DNA of 64,000 nt from Microbacterium sp. Clip185 (GCF_028743715.1 NZ_CP117996.1:124001-188000), one strand, 5' to 3'. Positions 34,920 through 46,274 are shown, counted from the stretch's first letter. Numbers and translations are program-made. Notes: generated by a model not told the origin, from the letters alone.

Positions 34920-36137
34920 GTGACTACCCCCTCGACGCCCCACGTTCCCGAATCGGCGCCGGATACCGACCGCCCCCTCACGATCGTCATGGGCTGCGAC
35001 ACGTTCGCGCCCGACGTGAACGGTGCCGCGCGTTTCGCCGAGCGCCTCGCTGCCGGTCTGACGAGCCGGGGCCACGACGTGCACGTCGTCGCCCCCGGCC
35101 TCAAGTACCGCACGTATCCGCCGGCGACCGAGATCATCGAGGGCGTGCCGGTCACGGTGCACCGGCTGCCGGCCGTGCGCTGGAAGCCGCACGACTGGCT
35201 CCGTTTCGTGTGGCCGTGGCGCTCCAAGCACTACGCCCGTCAGGTTCTCGACAGCGTGAAGCCTGACGTCGTGCACATCCAGTCCCACATCGTCATCGGT
35301 CGTGGGCTCGCGCGCGAGGCCCGCAAGCGCGGCATCCCGGTCGTCGCTACCAACCACGTCATGGCCGAGAACATCCTCGACTTCACGACGCTGCCGCCGG
35401 TGCTCGACAAGGTCTTCGTCAAGCTCGCGTGGGACGACGCGTCGCGCACCTTCGACATGGCCCGCGCGGTCACGACCCCCACGCGCCGCGCGGCCGACTT
35501 CCTCGAGGCGACGATCGACATCCACGGCGTGATCCCGATCAGCTGCGGCATCGACGCCTCGGGCTACACGGCGGATCTGTCCCCGCGCGACGGGAACCGC
35601 ATCCTGTTCGTCGGGCGCCTCACCACCGAGAAGCACGTCGACACCCTGCTCCAGGCGGTGACCAAGCTCGATCCCGCGCTGAACGCCACGGTCGAGATCG
35701 TGGGCGGCGGTGACCAGCGCAGGTCGCTGGACGCCCTCGTGCAGCAGCTCGGGCTCGCCGATCGCGTGACCTTCCACGGTCGCGTCGAAGAGGAGGAGCT
35801 GCGCCGCATCCTCACCCGTGCGTCCGTCTTCGCGATGCCCTCGATCGCTGAGCTGCAGTCGATCGCGACCATGGAGGCGATGGCGTCGGGTCTGCCCGTC
35901 GTCGCCGCCGACGCTCTCGCGCTGCCGCACCTCGTGCACGACGGCGAGAACGGCTGGCTCTTCCGGCCGCAGAACGCCGACGACCTCGCCGAGAAGCTCA
36001 CGCGGGTGCTCACCGCATCCCCCGAGGAGTATCGGACGATGCAGGAGGCGTCGCTGAAGGGCGTCGAGATCCACGACATCGCGCGCACCCTCGACACCTT
36101 CGAGAAGCTCTACCGGGGCCAGCCGGTCGAGCCGTGA
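34920..36137 (+). CDS. GT4-family glycosyltransferase (PimB/MgtA-like)
   Basis: 405 residues, GTG start. The N-terminal acceptor domain has FAPDVNGAARFAERLAAGL and the linker segment HIQSHIVIGRGLAREA. The C-terminal donor domain has ILFVGRLTTEKHVDTLL and the EX7E-type AELQSIATMEAMASGLPVV. It resembles mannosyl or glucosyl transferases of glycolipid synthesis at the membrane inner face. It overlaps the next glycosyltransferase by four bases, so both probably serve one pathway. Confidence 0.88.
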   Translation: MTTPSTPHVPESAPDTDRPLTIVMGCDTFAPDVNGAARFAERLAAGLTSRGHDVHVVAPGLKYRTYPPATEIIEGVPVTVHRLPAVRWKPHDWLRFVWPWRSKHYARQVLDSVKPDVVHIQSHIVIGRGLAREARKRGIPVVATNHVMAENILDFTTLPPVLDKVFVKLAWDDASRTFDMARAVTTPTRRAADFLEATIDIHGVIPISCGIDASGYTADLSPRDGNRILFVGRLTTEKHVDTLLQAVTKLDPALNATVEIVGGGDQRRSLDALVQQLGLADRVTFHGRVEEEELRRILTRASVFAMPSIAELQSIATMEAMASGLPVVAADALALPHLVHDGENGWLFRPQNADDLAEKLTRVLTASPEEYRTMQEASLKGVEIHDIARTLDTFEKLYRGQPVEP

Positions 36138-37267
36138 CGGCAGCCGAGCCGCTTCGGCTGTTCTTCGACGCGCGGTACATCCGCACGGACTTCCACGACG
36201 GCATCAGCCGCTACTCCGCGGAGCTCGCGGCCGCGGTGTCGGCGGCCGCGGCGGATGCCGGCGTCGAGGTCACCTTCCTCGTGCACGACGCCCGGCAGAT
36301 CCCGCTGCTGCCCGATGGTGCGCAGACGCTCGCGATCCACGCGCCGACCTCGTGGCGTGAGCCCTTCACGGCCCGGCTCCTCAACCGGTTCTCGCCGGAT
36401 GCGGTCTTCTCCCCGATGCAGACGATCGGCACGGGTGGACGCCGTTACCGTGTCATCCTCACGCTGCACGACACGATCTATTACCGCCATCGCACACCCC
36501 CCAAGGACCTGCCCGCCCCGGTGCGTCTGGGCTGGCGACTGTTCCACCTCAGCTATCTCCCGCAGCGGCTCACACTCAACGCCGCGGATGTGGTGGCCAC
36601 GGTCAGTGAGACGAGCAAGCGCCAGTTCGCGGCCGTGAACCTCACATCGCGCCCGGTCGTCGTGATCCCCAACGCCCCGCAGCGCCTGGCCGATCACCTC
36701 GACGGCGTCGCGGTGGACGCGAGCGGACCCGTGCGCAACGTCGTCTACATGGGCTCGTTCATGCCGTACAAGAACGTGGGCAACCTGGTGCGCGCGATGG
36801 CCTCGCTTCCGGGTCGCACCCTGCACCTGCTCAGCCGCGTCTCGCCCGAGCGTCGGGCCGAGCTCGAGGCGATCACGCCCTCCGGCGCCGACGTCGTGTT
36901 CCACAACGGCGTAAGCGATGAGGAGTACGCGCGCCTGCTCGCCGACCGCGCGGTGCTCGCGACGACCAGTCTCGACGAGGGTTACGGCCTGCCGATCGCC
37001 GAGGCGCTGGAGCTGGGCGTTCCCGCCGTCGTCACCGACCTCGAGATCTTCCGCGAGGTGGCCGGCGGCGGCGCCCTGTACGTCGATCCGCACGACCCGC
37101 GGGCGTTCGCCGCGGCGGTCGCGAAGCTGGACGATCCCGATGTGCGTGCCGCAACGATCGCCGCCGGCCGGGAGCACGTGGCGCGGTTCTCTTGGGAACG
37201 GTCGGCCCGCATCCTGCTCGACACCGTGCGGGCGATGACGCCGCACCCCCGCGCGCCGCGTCGCTGA
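36134..37267 (+). CDS. GT4-family glycosyltransferase
   Basis: 377 residues. N-terminal FFDARYIRTDFHDGISRYS is typical of GT4 proteins that synthesise cell-surface polymers. The donor-binding half shows VVYMGSFMPYKNVGNLVRAM and LDEGYGLPIAEALELGVP. It is the second gene of the pair and is followed at once by the 61-bp repeat array. Confidence 0.88.
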   Translation: MTAAEPLRLFFDARYIRTDFHDGISRYSAELAAAVSAAAADAGVEVTFLVHDARQIPLLPDGAQTLAIHAPTSWREPFTARLLNRFSPDAVFSPMQTIGTGGRRYRVILTLHDTIYYRHRTPPKDLPAPVRLGWRLFHLSYLPQRLTLNAADVVATVSETSKRQFAAVNLTSRPVVVIPNAPQRLADHLDGVAVDASGPVRNVVYMGSFMPYKNVGNLVRAMASLPGRTLHLLSRVSPERRAELEAITPSGADVVFHNGVSDEEYARLLADRAVLATTSLDEGYGLPIAEALELGVPAVVTDLEIFREVAGGGALYVDPHDPRAFAAAVAKLDDPDVRAATIAAGREHVARFSWERSARILLDTVRAMTPHPRAPRR

Positions 37268-37317
37268 TCCGCATCCCGCGTCGGTCCGGGGCCACGCCGG
37301 GGCGTGAGGGCCGGCGT

Positions 37318-37723
37318 GTTCGAGGGACGCGAGGTGCGGCGTTTCGGGCGCCGGGTGCGCAACACGAGTCCCTTGAACTGGGTGGGGTCGGGTTCGAGGG
37401 ACGCGATGTGCGGCGTTTCGGGCGCGGGGACCGCAACACGAGTCCCTTGAACTGGGTGGGGTCGGGTTCGAGGGACGCGACGTGCGGTGTTTCGGGCGCC
37501 GGGGCCGCAACACGGGTCCCTTGAACGGGTGGGGCGGGGCAGCGACCGGAGGTCACGCCGACGCGGTGGAACCAGCGTGTTCGAGGGACGCGACGTGCGG
37601 CGTTTCGGTCGCGGGGACCGCAACACGAGTCCCTTGAACGGGGGCGGCCGGTGTCGCATCGCGTTCGGGGGACGCGATGTGCGGTGCTTCGGGCGCGGGG
37701 GCCGCAACGCGGGTCCCTGGAAC
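37318..37723. repeat. Array of five 61-bp palindromic repeat units
   Basis: Copies at 37318-37378, 37392-37452, 37466-37526, 37579-37639 and 37663-37723 are each exactly 61 bases. Each starts GTTCGAGGGAC (last copy GTTCGGGGGAC) and ends GTCCCTTGAAC (last GTCCCTGGAAC), so the ends pair. Inside, TGCGG and CCGCA form an inner stem around CGTTTCGGGCGCGGGG. Spacers are 13, 13, 52 and 23 bases, the first two being near-identical. The units lie between the glycosyltransferase stop and the convergent small gene, running into the latter. Related units occur at 61348-61521. Confidence 0.9.
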
Positions 37724-37873
37724 GCCGGTGGTGGGGGTGGCGGGGGAGTCGCGGTGGTCGGGGAGGCGGCTCCAGTCGGTGCGCACCGGGCCGTACCCGT
37801 CTCGCGCGACGGCGATGACGGTGGCGACGATGGCCACGATCGAGAGGATGCCGAGGACGATGAGTGCGATCAT
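37553..37873 (-). CDS. Small membrane protein whose C-terminus is encoded by repeat units
   Basis: 106 residues. The N-terminal MIALIVLGILSIVAIVATVI is a convincing membrane helix, followed by a short polar part (GYGPVRTDWSRLPDHRDS). From about residue 50 the frame runs through two 61-bp units (copies 5 and 4), giving related segments PGTRVAAPAPEAPHIASPE and QGTRVAVPATETPHVASLE. The original protein probably ended soon after residue 50 and was lengthened by repeat insertion. Function unknown. Confidence 0.6.
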   Translation of the reverse strand: MIALIVLGILSIVAIVATVIAVARDGYGPVRTDWSRLPDHRDSPATPTTGVPGTRVAAPAPEAPHIASPERDATPAAPVQGTRVAVPATETPHVASLEHAGSTASA

Positions 37874-37911
37874 GGCAGAAAAGCTACGTGTTGTGCGATC
37901 GTGCCACGACT

Positions 37912-37944
37912 GGCAGGATTGCCCATAAGCGCGTTAATCCTGCC
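37912..37944. promoter_or_regulatory. Inverted repeat upstream of the GlxA-type regulator
   Basis: GGCAGGATT and AATCCTGCC are perfect 9-base inverted arms, 15 bases apart, ending 15 bases before the ATG. The spacing fits an operator for a dimeric regulator, possibly the AraC-type protein encoded next. Confidence 0.6.
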
Positions 37945-37959
37945 AACCACGGAGAGCCC

Positions 37960-38937
37960 ATGAGAACTGTCGCCGTCGTCGTCCAGCACGGCTTCACCCC
38001 GTTCGAATTCGGCCTGGCGTGCGAGGCGTTCGGCCTCGACCGCACCGACGACGGCATCCCGATGTTCGACTTCCGGGTCTGCGCCATCGAGCCGGGCGCG
38101 ATCATGTCGAACCTCGGCTTCTCGATCAATGTCGAGCACGATCTGTCGTTCGCCGACGAGGCCGACCTCGTGGTCGTCACGCCGGTCCCCCGCGACACCT
38201 GGGGCACGATCGACGCGCGGCTCGCCGACCTGCTGCGCCGCGCGGAGCGCCGCAACGCCTGGCTGTTGAGCGTGTGCAGCGGGTCGTTCGTGCTCGCCGC
38301 ATCCGGAGTGCTCGACGGACGCCGCGCGACGACGCACTGGAAGTACGCCGACCGCATGGCCGAGATGTACCCGAGTCTCGACATCGACCCGGACGTGCTC
38401 TACGTGCAGGACGGAAAGGTGATCACGAGCGCAGGGACGGCGGCGGGACTGGATGCGTGCCTACACTTGCTTCGGCAGGAGCTCGGCGCCGAGGCGACCA
38501 ACACGATTGCGCGTCGCATGGTCGTGGCTCCGCAGCGCGAAGGCGGGCAGGCGCAGTTCATCTCGCGTCCGCTCGCGCAGACCGCGTCGCTGTCGCTCGC
38601 GCCTGTGACGGAGTGGATGGTGCAGAACCTGCGCCAGGACCTCTCGGTCGAACAGCTCGCGGCGAAGGCGCACATGTCACCCCGCACCTTCGCGCGGCGG
38701 TTCAAAGCCGATCTCGGCGCCACGCCCGCATCCTGGCTCGCGCGCCAGCGGGTCCTGCACGCGCAGCGACTGCTCGAGCAGACCGATTACGGGCTCGACC
38801 GCATCGCCGCGGAGTGCGGGTTCGGATCCGCGGCCGTGCTGCGGCAGAACTTCACCCGCGTGCTGTCGACGACGCCGACCGCCTACCGGGCGCGCTTCGC
38901 ATGCCCGACCCAGGACTCGGTCGCGGCGGTCGCCTGA
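37960..38937 (+). CDS. GlxA-family transcriptional regulator (DJ-1/PfpI + AraC HTH)
   Basis: 325 residues from ATG 37960 with GGAGA upstream. The N-terminal DJ-1/PfpI domain carries a nucleophile-elbow Cys106 in LSVCSGSFVLA and THW at 125-127. The C-terminal AraC double helix-turn-helix is clear (LSVEQLAAKAHMSPRTFARR; IAAECGFGSAAVLRQNF). Such proteins sense small metabolites and activate nearby genes; the target is not evident. Confidence 0.92.
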   Translation: MRTVAVVVQHGFTPFEFGLACEAFGLDRTDDGIPMFDFRVCAIEPGAIMSNLGFSINVEHDLSFADEADLVVVTPVPRDTWGTIDARLADLLRRAERRNAWLLSVCSGSFVLAASGVLDGRRATTHWKYADRMAEMYPSLDIDPDVLYVQDGKVITSAGTAAGLDACLHLLRQELGAEATNTIARRMVVAPQREGGQAQFISRPLAQTASLSLAPVTEWMVQNLRQDLSVEQLAAKAHMSPRTFARRFKADLGATPASWLARQRVLHAQRLLEQTDYGLDRIAAECGFGSAAVLRQNFTRVLSTTPTAYRARFACPTQDSVAAVA

Positions 38938-38974
38938 GTGCCGGGCTGCGCGGTGGTGCGCAGCCCGGCACGGC

Positions 38975-39322
38975 TCAGCTGACCAGGCGCAGGATGCTGC
39001 GATTGCGGTACAGCTCGCCCTTGGCCGCGGCGCGGGCTCCGATCACGGCGAAGATGACACCCACGATCCACACGAGTCCGCCCACGGGCACATTGACGAT
39101 GAACGCCAGGATGCCGGCAACGACCATGCCGAGGAAGACCGTGATCTGCAGGTTGAGCGCCTCCTTGGCCTGCTCGTAGAGGTTCGAGCCCGTCCCGCGC
39201 TGCACGAGGAAGACGATGAGGCTGGGGATGAACGAGAACAGGATGCCGCCCAGGTGCGTCAGCACGGCCGGAGTGTTCGACGTGGAGCCGGTTTCGGCAG
39301 TGGGCTGGGGCATGGAGGTCAT
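38975..39322 (-). CDS. DUF4870-type small membrane protein
   Basis: 115 residues. A polar N-terminus is followed by VLTHLGGILFSFIPSLIVF, then the charged loop GSNLYEQAKEALNLQITVF, characteristic of DUF4870, and two more membrane helices. Function unknown. Confidence 0.85.
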   Translation of the reverse strand: MTSMPQPTAETGSTSNTPAVLTHLGGILFSFIPSLIVFLVQRGTGSNLYEQAKEALNLQITVFLGMVVAGILAFIVNVPVGGLVWIVGVIFAVIGARAAAKGELYRNRSILRLVS

Positions 39323-39545
39323 GGGGGGATGTTCCTCTCGGGAAGCGGATGGGGGTGCGCCCGACGGGTAGCGGGCCGACGCGAGAGTACGGCCTCGTCG
39401 GCGGACCGGGGGTGAATCGCTGAGCGATCGTCACCTCCGGCGCTGCAGGATTGACGTCCTCGGTGTCGGGGCGCGAGCATCGAAGGCGGATGGGATCGCC
39501 CATCGTCGTGATCGCGCACCACCGCGGCGAGGGGAGGAGACCCGT

Positions 39546-40223
39546 ATGCCCCACAGTCTGAGCCGGCCGACGCCGGTCACTCGTCTGCGCCGGCTTCCCG
39601 TGCAGGAGCGTTCGAACGAGCGGGTGGAGGGTCTGCTGCGCGCCGCCGCATCCGTCGTCGACCGGGTGGGCTCGATCGAGCTCACGCCCGCCCTCGTCGC
39701 CGAGGAGGCGCACACCTCCGTCGGCACGGTCTACCGCTACTTCCCGGACGCCAAGGCCGTCATCGTCGCCCTCGGCGAACGGAACTTCCAGCTGCTGCGG
39801 CGTCTCATCGCGACGGCGCTCGCGCAGCCGCATCCGGATTGGCAGAGCGTGTTCCACGCGCTCGTGCGATCGCTTCTCACGGCGTACCGCACCATCCCGT
39901 CGTTTCGGGCGATCCGCACCGCCGGATGGCTGCTCGTGGACATTCCGGCGCGGGACGCGCCCGCCGACCTCACGATCCTCGACGATGTCGTCGCAGCTCT
40001 CGAGCGGCAGGATGCGGTGTCGCTCACACCGCACGCTCGGGCCGCGCTCGGGCGCGCCTTCGTGGTGGTCGACGCCCTGGTGCTCGCGGCATTTCAGCGG
40101 GCCGCAGCGGGTGACCCGGAGACGCTGCACCTGGCCGTGCGACTCGGGATGCGGGAGGCAGCGGCCGCATTTGCTCAGGCGGACGTCTCAGAACGGCCGG
40201 ATGCGGCCCCGCTCGCGGACTGA
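39546..40223 (+). CDS. TetR-family transcriptional regulator
   Basis: 225 residues. The helix-turn-helix spans ALVAEEAHTSVGTVYRYFPD near residues 48-68. The C-terminal ligand domain is all helical and unrecognised. Its 3' end overlaps the convergent next gene by 49 bases. Confidence 0.88.
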   Translation: MPHSLSRPTPVTRLRRLPVQERSNERVEGLLRAAASVVDRVGSIELTPALVAEEAHTSVGTVYRYFPDAKAVIVALGERNFQLLRRLIATALAQPHPDWQSVFHALVRSLLTAYRTIPSFRAIRTAGWLLVDIPARDAPADLTILDDVVAALERQDAVSLTPHARAALGRAFVVVDALVLAAFQRAAAGDPETLHLAVRLGMREAAAAFAQADVSERPDAAPLAD

Positions 40224-40822
40224 CCGCCGACGCCGGTGCGCCGCAGCCGCCGAGCCAAGGCGACGCCCGCGATGGCTGCGAGCACGGGTGCGGCGATCGA
40301 GAGGGCGACCGTGAGCACCTGCGCGGAGAAGCCGAGTGTCGGCAGCACGCCCGTCGCGGCGGACACCGCGATGCTCGCGAGCCCGGCCACGATTCCGCCG
40401 CACACGTGCAGCAGGAGCGTCCAGCGGCGGTAGCGCGTGATGAGGAACGGGAGCTCGCAGGCCGCGGCCCACCAGAGCGCCGCCAGGATGACGGATGCGC
40501 CCTGCGGGCTGAAGGGCGTCATCGCCAGGCCCGCGATGAGTCCCGTGAGCACGCCGACGCCCGGGCGGCGCAGCAGGGCCAGCGCGAGCGTCGCCGGCAC
40601 CGCCCACAACCCGGCGAGGATGTACGCCGACGGCGGGAAGACCGGGATCAGCAGCTTGGCGGTGAGGTTCGCGACCGTCAGAAGGACGGCGCCGGCCGCA
40701 CCTATCGCGGCGCAGCTGAGGAGCACGCGGGTCGCCAGGGGTCTGCGCGAGGCTCGGCGGATCACCCGCAGCACCGTAGTCGCTGCGTCGATCGCCGGGG
40801 CGGCTACGTGACGAACGCTCAT
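40175..40822 (-). CDS. YkoE-like ECF transporter S component
   Basis: 215 residues from ATG 40822. Hydrophobic throughout, with PSAYILAGLWAVPATLALAL, LLRRPGVGVLTGLIAGLA and the loop ELPFLITRYRRW, which match the YkoE pattern (substrate-binding subunit for a thiamine precursor). No ECF ATPase or T component is adjacent, so it would use shared modules. Confidence 0.65.
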   Translation of the reverse strand: MSVRHVAAPAIDAATTVLRVIRRASRRPLATRVLLSCAAIGAAGAVLLTVANLTAKLLIPVFPPSAYILAGLWAVPATLALALLRRPGVGVLTGLIAGLAMTPFSPQGASVILAALWWAAACELPFLITRYRRWTLLLHVCGGIVAGLASIAVSAATGVLPTLGFSAQVLTVALSIAAPVLAAIAGVALARRLRRTGVGGQSASGAASGRSETSA

Positions 40823-40862
40823 CTGCGGTCCCCTCTGGCGTCCGGAGAGCCCCGGTGATAAA

Positions 40863-40904
40863 CTTGAGCCCGTGAGACTCAAGTTTGAGTCCCGGAGACT
40901 TCAG
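40863..40904. promoter_or_regulatory. Double HAIR operator upstream of clpB
   Basis: CTTGAGC-N7-ACTCAAG at 40863-40883 is a near-perfect HspR box. It is followed directly by TTTGAGT-N7-ACTTCAG (40884-40904), a weaker second copy. A -10-like TAAACT (40859-40864) overlaps the first box. This places clpB under HspR, encoded at 19086-19529. Confidence 0.85.
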
Positions 40905-40912
40905 GAGAACAC

Positions 40913-43120
<2,208 letters not shown>

Positions 43121-43127
43121 TCGACGA

Positions 43128-43165
43128 GAGGAGGCCCCGCATCCCGACGGATGCGGGGCCTCCTC
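43128..43165. terminator. Bidirectional terminator between clpB and the membrane protein gene
   Basis: GAGGAGGCCCCGCATCC and its exact complement form a 17-bp stem with loop CGAC. It is placed between two convergent genes. Confidence 0.9.
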
Positions 43166-43170
43166 CATGC

Positions 43171-43677
43171 TCAGAGGATGCCGGCAAAGGCCCACACGCC
43201 GGTGACGATGAGGGTCGCGATCGTGGTCCACATCGTGATGGCGATGGCCTGCCACACGAGGATGCGCCCCTTGGTGACCCCGGCGCCGGCGAGCATCGCG
43301 GACGTGAGCTGCGTCGGAAGCAGCAGCGGTCCGAGCAGGCTCACTCCCGGCACGCCGTAGCGCACGAAGGCCCGCTGGAACTTCTCGCGACGCGGCGAGG
43401 TCTCCGCCACCTGGCCGCTCGCGGCGGCCGTGCGACCGGAGGTCACGGCCGATCGGACGCCTGCGCCCACCAGCACCACGATCGCCACGCAGACGAAGTT
43501 GCCGACAGCGGCGGCCACGGCCGCGACGATCGGGTGGATGCCGCCGACGATGCCGATGACGGTCGCACCCTCGCCCTCGACGAACGGAACGGCGCCCGCG
43601 AGTGCGACGATGAGCGGCTGCACCAGCTCGGGGACCGTGGCGATGAGGTTCTGGAATCCTGCGATGAGATCGTGCAT
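43171..43677 (-). CDS. Small-multidrug-efflux-like / DedA-like membrane protein
   Basis: 168 residues from ATG 43677. Four or five hydrophobic segments, with GAVPFVEGEGATVIGIVGG near the N-terminus and RYGVPGVSLLGPLLLPTQ in the second half, the latter recalling DedA/small-multidrug-export proteins. The acidic PFVEGEG motif is typical of that group. Substrate unknown. Confidence 0.7.
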   Translation of the reverse strand: MHDLIAGFQNLIATVPELVQPLIVALAGAVPFVEGEGATVIGIVGGIHPIVAAVAAAVGNFVCVAIVVLVGAGVRSAVTSGRTAAASGQVAETSPRREKFQRAFVRYGVPGVSLLGPLLLPTQLTSAMLAGAGVTKGRILVWQAIAITMWTTIATLIVTGVWAFAGIL

Positions 43678-43827
43678 GTCGGCTCCGTCGTGGTGGGATG
43701 CGCGGTCGGGGGTACGTCTCCATCCCACCGGCGGTCGCCCTGCGTCGGCAGTGCCGCCGCGTCACCACCGGTGAGGAGGAAAGGGCGGGCCGGCCGTGAC
43801 TTTTGTCATGCCCGTAGCCTGGTCGGC

Positions 43828-45000
43828 GTGAGTGCTTCATCACCCCTGGCCGCCGCCGAGCCCGCCGTCGGCCGTGGCGTGCGCGCGACGTGGTGGTATA
43901 CGTTCTCGTCCGCCGTGTTCTTCGCCGTCGGCACGCTGACGGTGTGGGCCATCCCGACGTGGGTCACCGAGCCCGCCCCGGAGCTGGCCGTGTTCGCGGC
44001 CGCATCCCTCGCCTGGCTCGTGGCGTTCGTCATGACGGGCCTCGACTACTTCCGGGCGGATGCGGCCGGAAGTCGCCGATGGATGCGCCTCGCCGCTTTC
44101 GGCCTCGGCGCGTCAGCGGCTATCGCGATCGGGCTCGTGACCAGCAGCATCACGCTGCCGCTGGCGCTGGTGGGAGCGCTCGTGTGCACCCTGCCCTGGC
44201 CGCGCGGCGTCCGCGCCCGTGTCACGGGCCTGGTGACCGTCGTGCTCGCCGTCATCGCGGTGATCGAGTACCTGCGGGCGGTGGAGGGCGAGGCGACGCT
44301 GGTCTACGGCCCGATCTTCGTGCTGTTCATGTTCCCCGTCGCGTTGCCGATCACCGTCGTCAGCATGCTCTGGTGGTGGGACATCGTGCGCGAGCTCGAC
44401 CGCGCCCGCCTCACCGAGGCGAACCTCGCGGCGACCCAGGAACGGCTGCGCCTCGCGAGCGATGTGCACGATCTGCAAGGCCACCATCTGCAGGTGGTCG
44501 CGCTGCAACTCGAGCTCGCCGAACGCCTGAGCGCGGACCCGCCCGCCGCTCTCGAGCACATCCGCGCCGCGCGCCGCGAGGTCGATGAGGCCCGTGTGGG
44601 CACGAGGGCGCTCGCCGCGCGCTTCCGCGGCGTTCCGCTGCCGGACGAGCTGGCCAACGCCGCCGACCTCCTGCGTGCGGCGGGGCTCAGTGTCGAGCTC
44701 GCCGTGAGCCCGGATGCCGCAGGCGCGCCAAGCGACGCGCTCGGGCCGGTCGTGCGGGAGAGCACCACCAACATCCTCAAGCACGGCGGCGGCCGCTTCG
44801 CCCGGCTCTCGCTGGAGCGCGACGGCGGCGGCTGGCGGTACCGCGCGGAGAACGACCGCGGCGGTGCGGCGGCAGGCGAGGGCGCGGGGATCGACGGCAT
44901 GACAGCGCGTCTGGCCGAGGCAGGGGGATCGCTCGTGACCGAGCTCGACGACGATGTGTTCGTCCTGGACGCGCGCGTGCCGACGGGGGTGAGCGCATGA
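43828..45000 (+). CDS. NarL-type (DesK-like) sensor histidine kinase
   Basis: 390 residues from GTG 43828. Five or six N-terminal membrane helices, a HisKA_3-like segment with SDVHDLQGHHLQVVALQLELA containing the phospho-acceptor His, and a short HATPase domain (VVRESTTNILKHGG; GAGIDGMTARLAEAGG). HDLQGH is a noted variant of HDxxGH. It pairs with the overlapping response regulator; signal unknown. Confidence 0.9.
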   Translation: MSASSPLAAAEPAVGRGVRATWWYTFSSAVFFAVGTLTVWAIPTWVTEPAPELAVFAAASLAWLVAFVMTGLDYFRADAAGSRRWMRLAAFGLGASAAIAIGLVTSSITLPLALVGALVCTLPWPRGVRARVTGLVTVVLAVIAVIEYLRAVEGEATLVYGPIFVLFMFPVALPITVVSMLWWWDIVRELDRARLTEANLAATQERLRLASDVHDLQGHHLQVVALQLELAERLSADPPAALEHIRAARREVDEARVGTRALAARFRGVPLPDELANAADLLRAAGLSVELAVSPDAAGAPSDALGPVVRESTTNILKHGGGRFARLSLERDGGGWRYRAENDRGGAAAGEGAGIDGMTARLAEAGGSLVTELDDDVFVLDARVPTGVSA

Positions 45001-45599
45001 TCCGGGTGCTCATCGCCGACGACGAGGACATGATCCGCACGGCGCTCGCCGCGCTGCTGCGGTTGGAGCCGGATATCGAGGTGGTCGGCGAGTGCGTCGA
45101 CGGCGAACAGGCGGTGGCGGCAGCGCTGCGCCTGCATCCGGACGTCTGCCTCTTCGATGTCGAGATGCCGGGTCTGGACGGCATCGATGCGGCGGCGCGG
45201 GTGCGCAAGCAGACGCGTTCGCGCGTCGTCGCGGTGACGCGGCACGCGCGGCCGGGCGTGCTCCGGCGTGCACTGCAGGCGGGGGTCGACGGATTCCTGC
45301 CGAAGTCGCGGCCGGCGCAGGACGTCGCCGACGTCATCCGTCAGGTCGCCGCGGGACGCCGGTACGTCGATCCCGAGATCGCCGCCGACGCGCTCGCCGA
45401 CGAGCGGAGCCCCCTCACCGACCGGGAGCTCGACGTGCTGCGTGCAGGTGCCGAGGGGCAGACCATCGCGACCATCGCCCGCACTCTGCATTTGTCGCCG
45501 GGCACGGTGCGCAACCATGTCTCGTCCATCCTCGGCAAGCTGCACCTCGAAACGCGGCAGCAGGCGCTGCTGCGCGCGGAGGAGCGCGGCTGGATCTGA
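44997..45599 (+). CDS. NarL/LuxR-family response regulator
   Basis: 200 residues, ATGA overlap with the kinase. A receiver domain (VLIADDEDMIRTAL; phospho-Asp in VCLFDVEMPGLDG) and a LuxR-type helix-turn-helix (LTDRELDVLRAGAEGQTIAT; LSPGTVRNHVSSILGKL). In the switch region Thr is followed by Arg (VVAVTRHARPG) as in DesR-type regulators. Confidence 0.93.
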   Translation: MIRVLIADDEDMIRTALAALLRLEPDIEVVGECVDGEQAVAAALRLHPDVCLFDVEMPGLDGIDAAARVRKQTRSRVVAVTRHARPGVLRRALQAGVDGFLPKSRPAQDVADVIRQVAAGRRYVDPEIAADALADERSPLTDRELDVLRAGAEGQTIATIARTLHLSPGTVRNHVSSILGKLHLETRQQALLRAEERGWI

Positions 45600-45671
45600 G
45601 GCGATGGGGGACGGTGGGTCGAAACGCGGTGAGCTGGGGAGTGAGCGGCGGAGCCCGGATACGCTCGAAGC

Positions 45672-46274
45672 GTGACGGATGTGGCCGAGGCGTACGACCG
45701 GCGAGCCGCCGAGTACACGCAGGCACTGGGAACGATGTCCGCGGTGCACCCCTCCGACCGTCAGCTGATCGAGACGTGGGCCGACGGCATCCACGGCCGG
45801 GTCCTGGATGCCGGATGCGGGCCCGGGCACTGGAGCGCGCACCTCGCCGAGCGCGGCCTCGACGTGCGGGGGATCGACCTGACGGCGGAGTTCGTCGATA
45901 CGGCCCGAGCGCGTCACCCCGGCATCCGGTTCGACGTCGGCACGATCGACGCGATCGACGAGCCGGACGCGGCGCTGGGTGGCATCCTGGCCTGGTTCTC
46001 GACGATCCACCACGCGCCGACGGCGATCGACGTGCCGTTCGCGGAGTTCGCGCGGGTGCTCTGCCCAGGCGGCTCGCTCGTGCTCGGATTCTTCGATGCG
46101 GACGCGCTCGAGCCGTTCGGTCACGCGGTCATCGGTGCGTGGCGCTGGCCCGCCGCGGAACTGGAACGACGCCTGGAGGGCGCGGGATTCGAGATCCTCG
46201 AGACGCACCGTCGCGCGGCCCGCGGCGAACGCCCCGTCGGTGCGATCGTGTGCCGTCGGACGGACGCGGTGTAG
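45672..46274 (+). CDS. Class I SAM-dependent methyltransferase
   Basis: 200 residues, GTG start. Motif I is VLDAGCGPGHWSAHLAERG, followed by motif II GGILAWFSTIHH and PGGSLVLGFFD. It resembles UbiE/BioC-type small methyltransferases. The acceptor is unknown; it may serve the nearby prenyl or polyketide genes, but that is speculative. Confidence 0.88.
   Translation: MTDVAEAYDRRAAEYTQALGTMSAVHPSDRQLIETWADGIHGRVLDAGCGPGHWSAHLAERGLDVRGIDLTAEFVDTARARHPGIRFDVGTIDAIDEPDAALGGILAWFSTIHHAPTAIDVPFAEFARVLCPGGSLVLGFFDADALEPFGHAVIGAWRWPAAELERRLEGAGFEILETHRRAARGERPVGAIVCRRTDAV

Noticed and set aside
36110..37513. Leftward frame with repeated Arg/Pro-rich peptide segments
   Set aside because: The repeats reflect the 61-bp units and the frame continues antisense through a glycosyltransferase gene.
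37318..37723. CRISPR array
   Set aside because: The 61-base units are themselves palindromic and the spacers are 13-52 bases, partly identical to one another; no cas genes are present.
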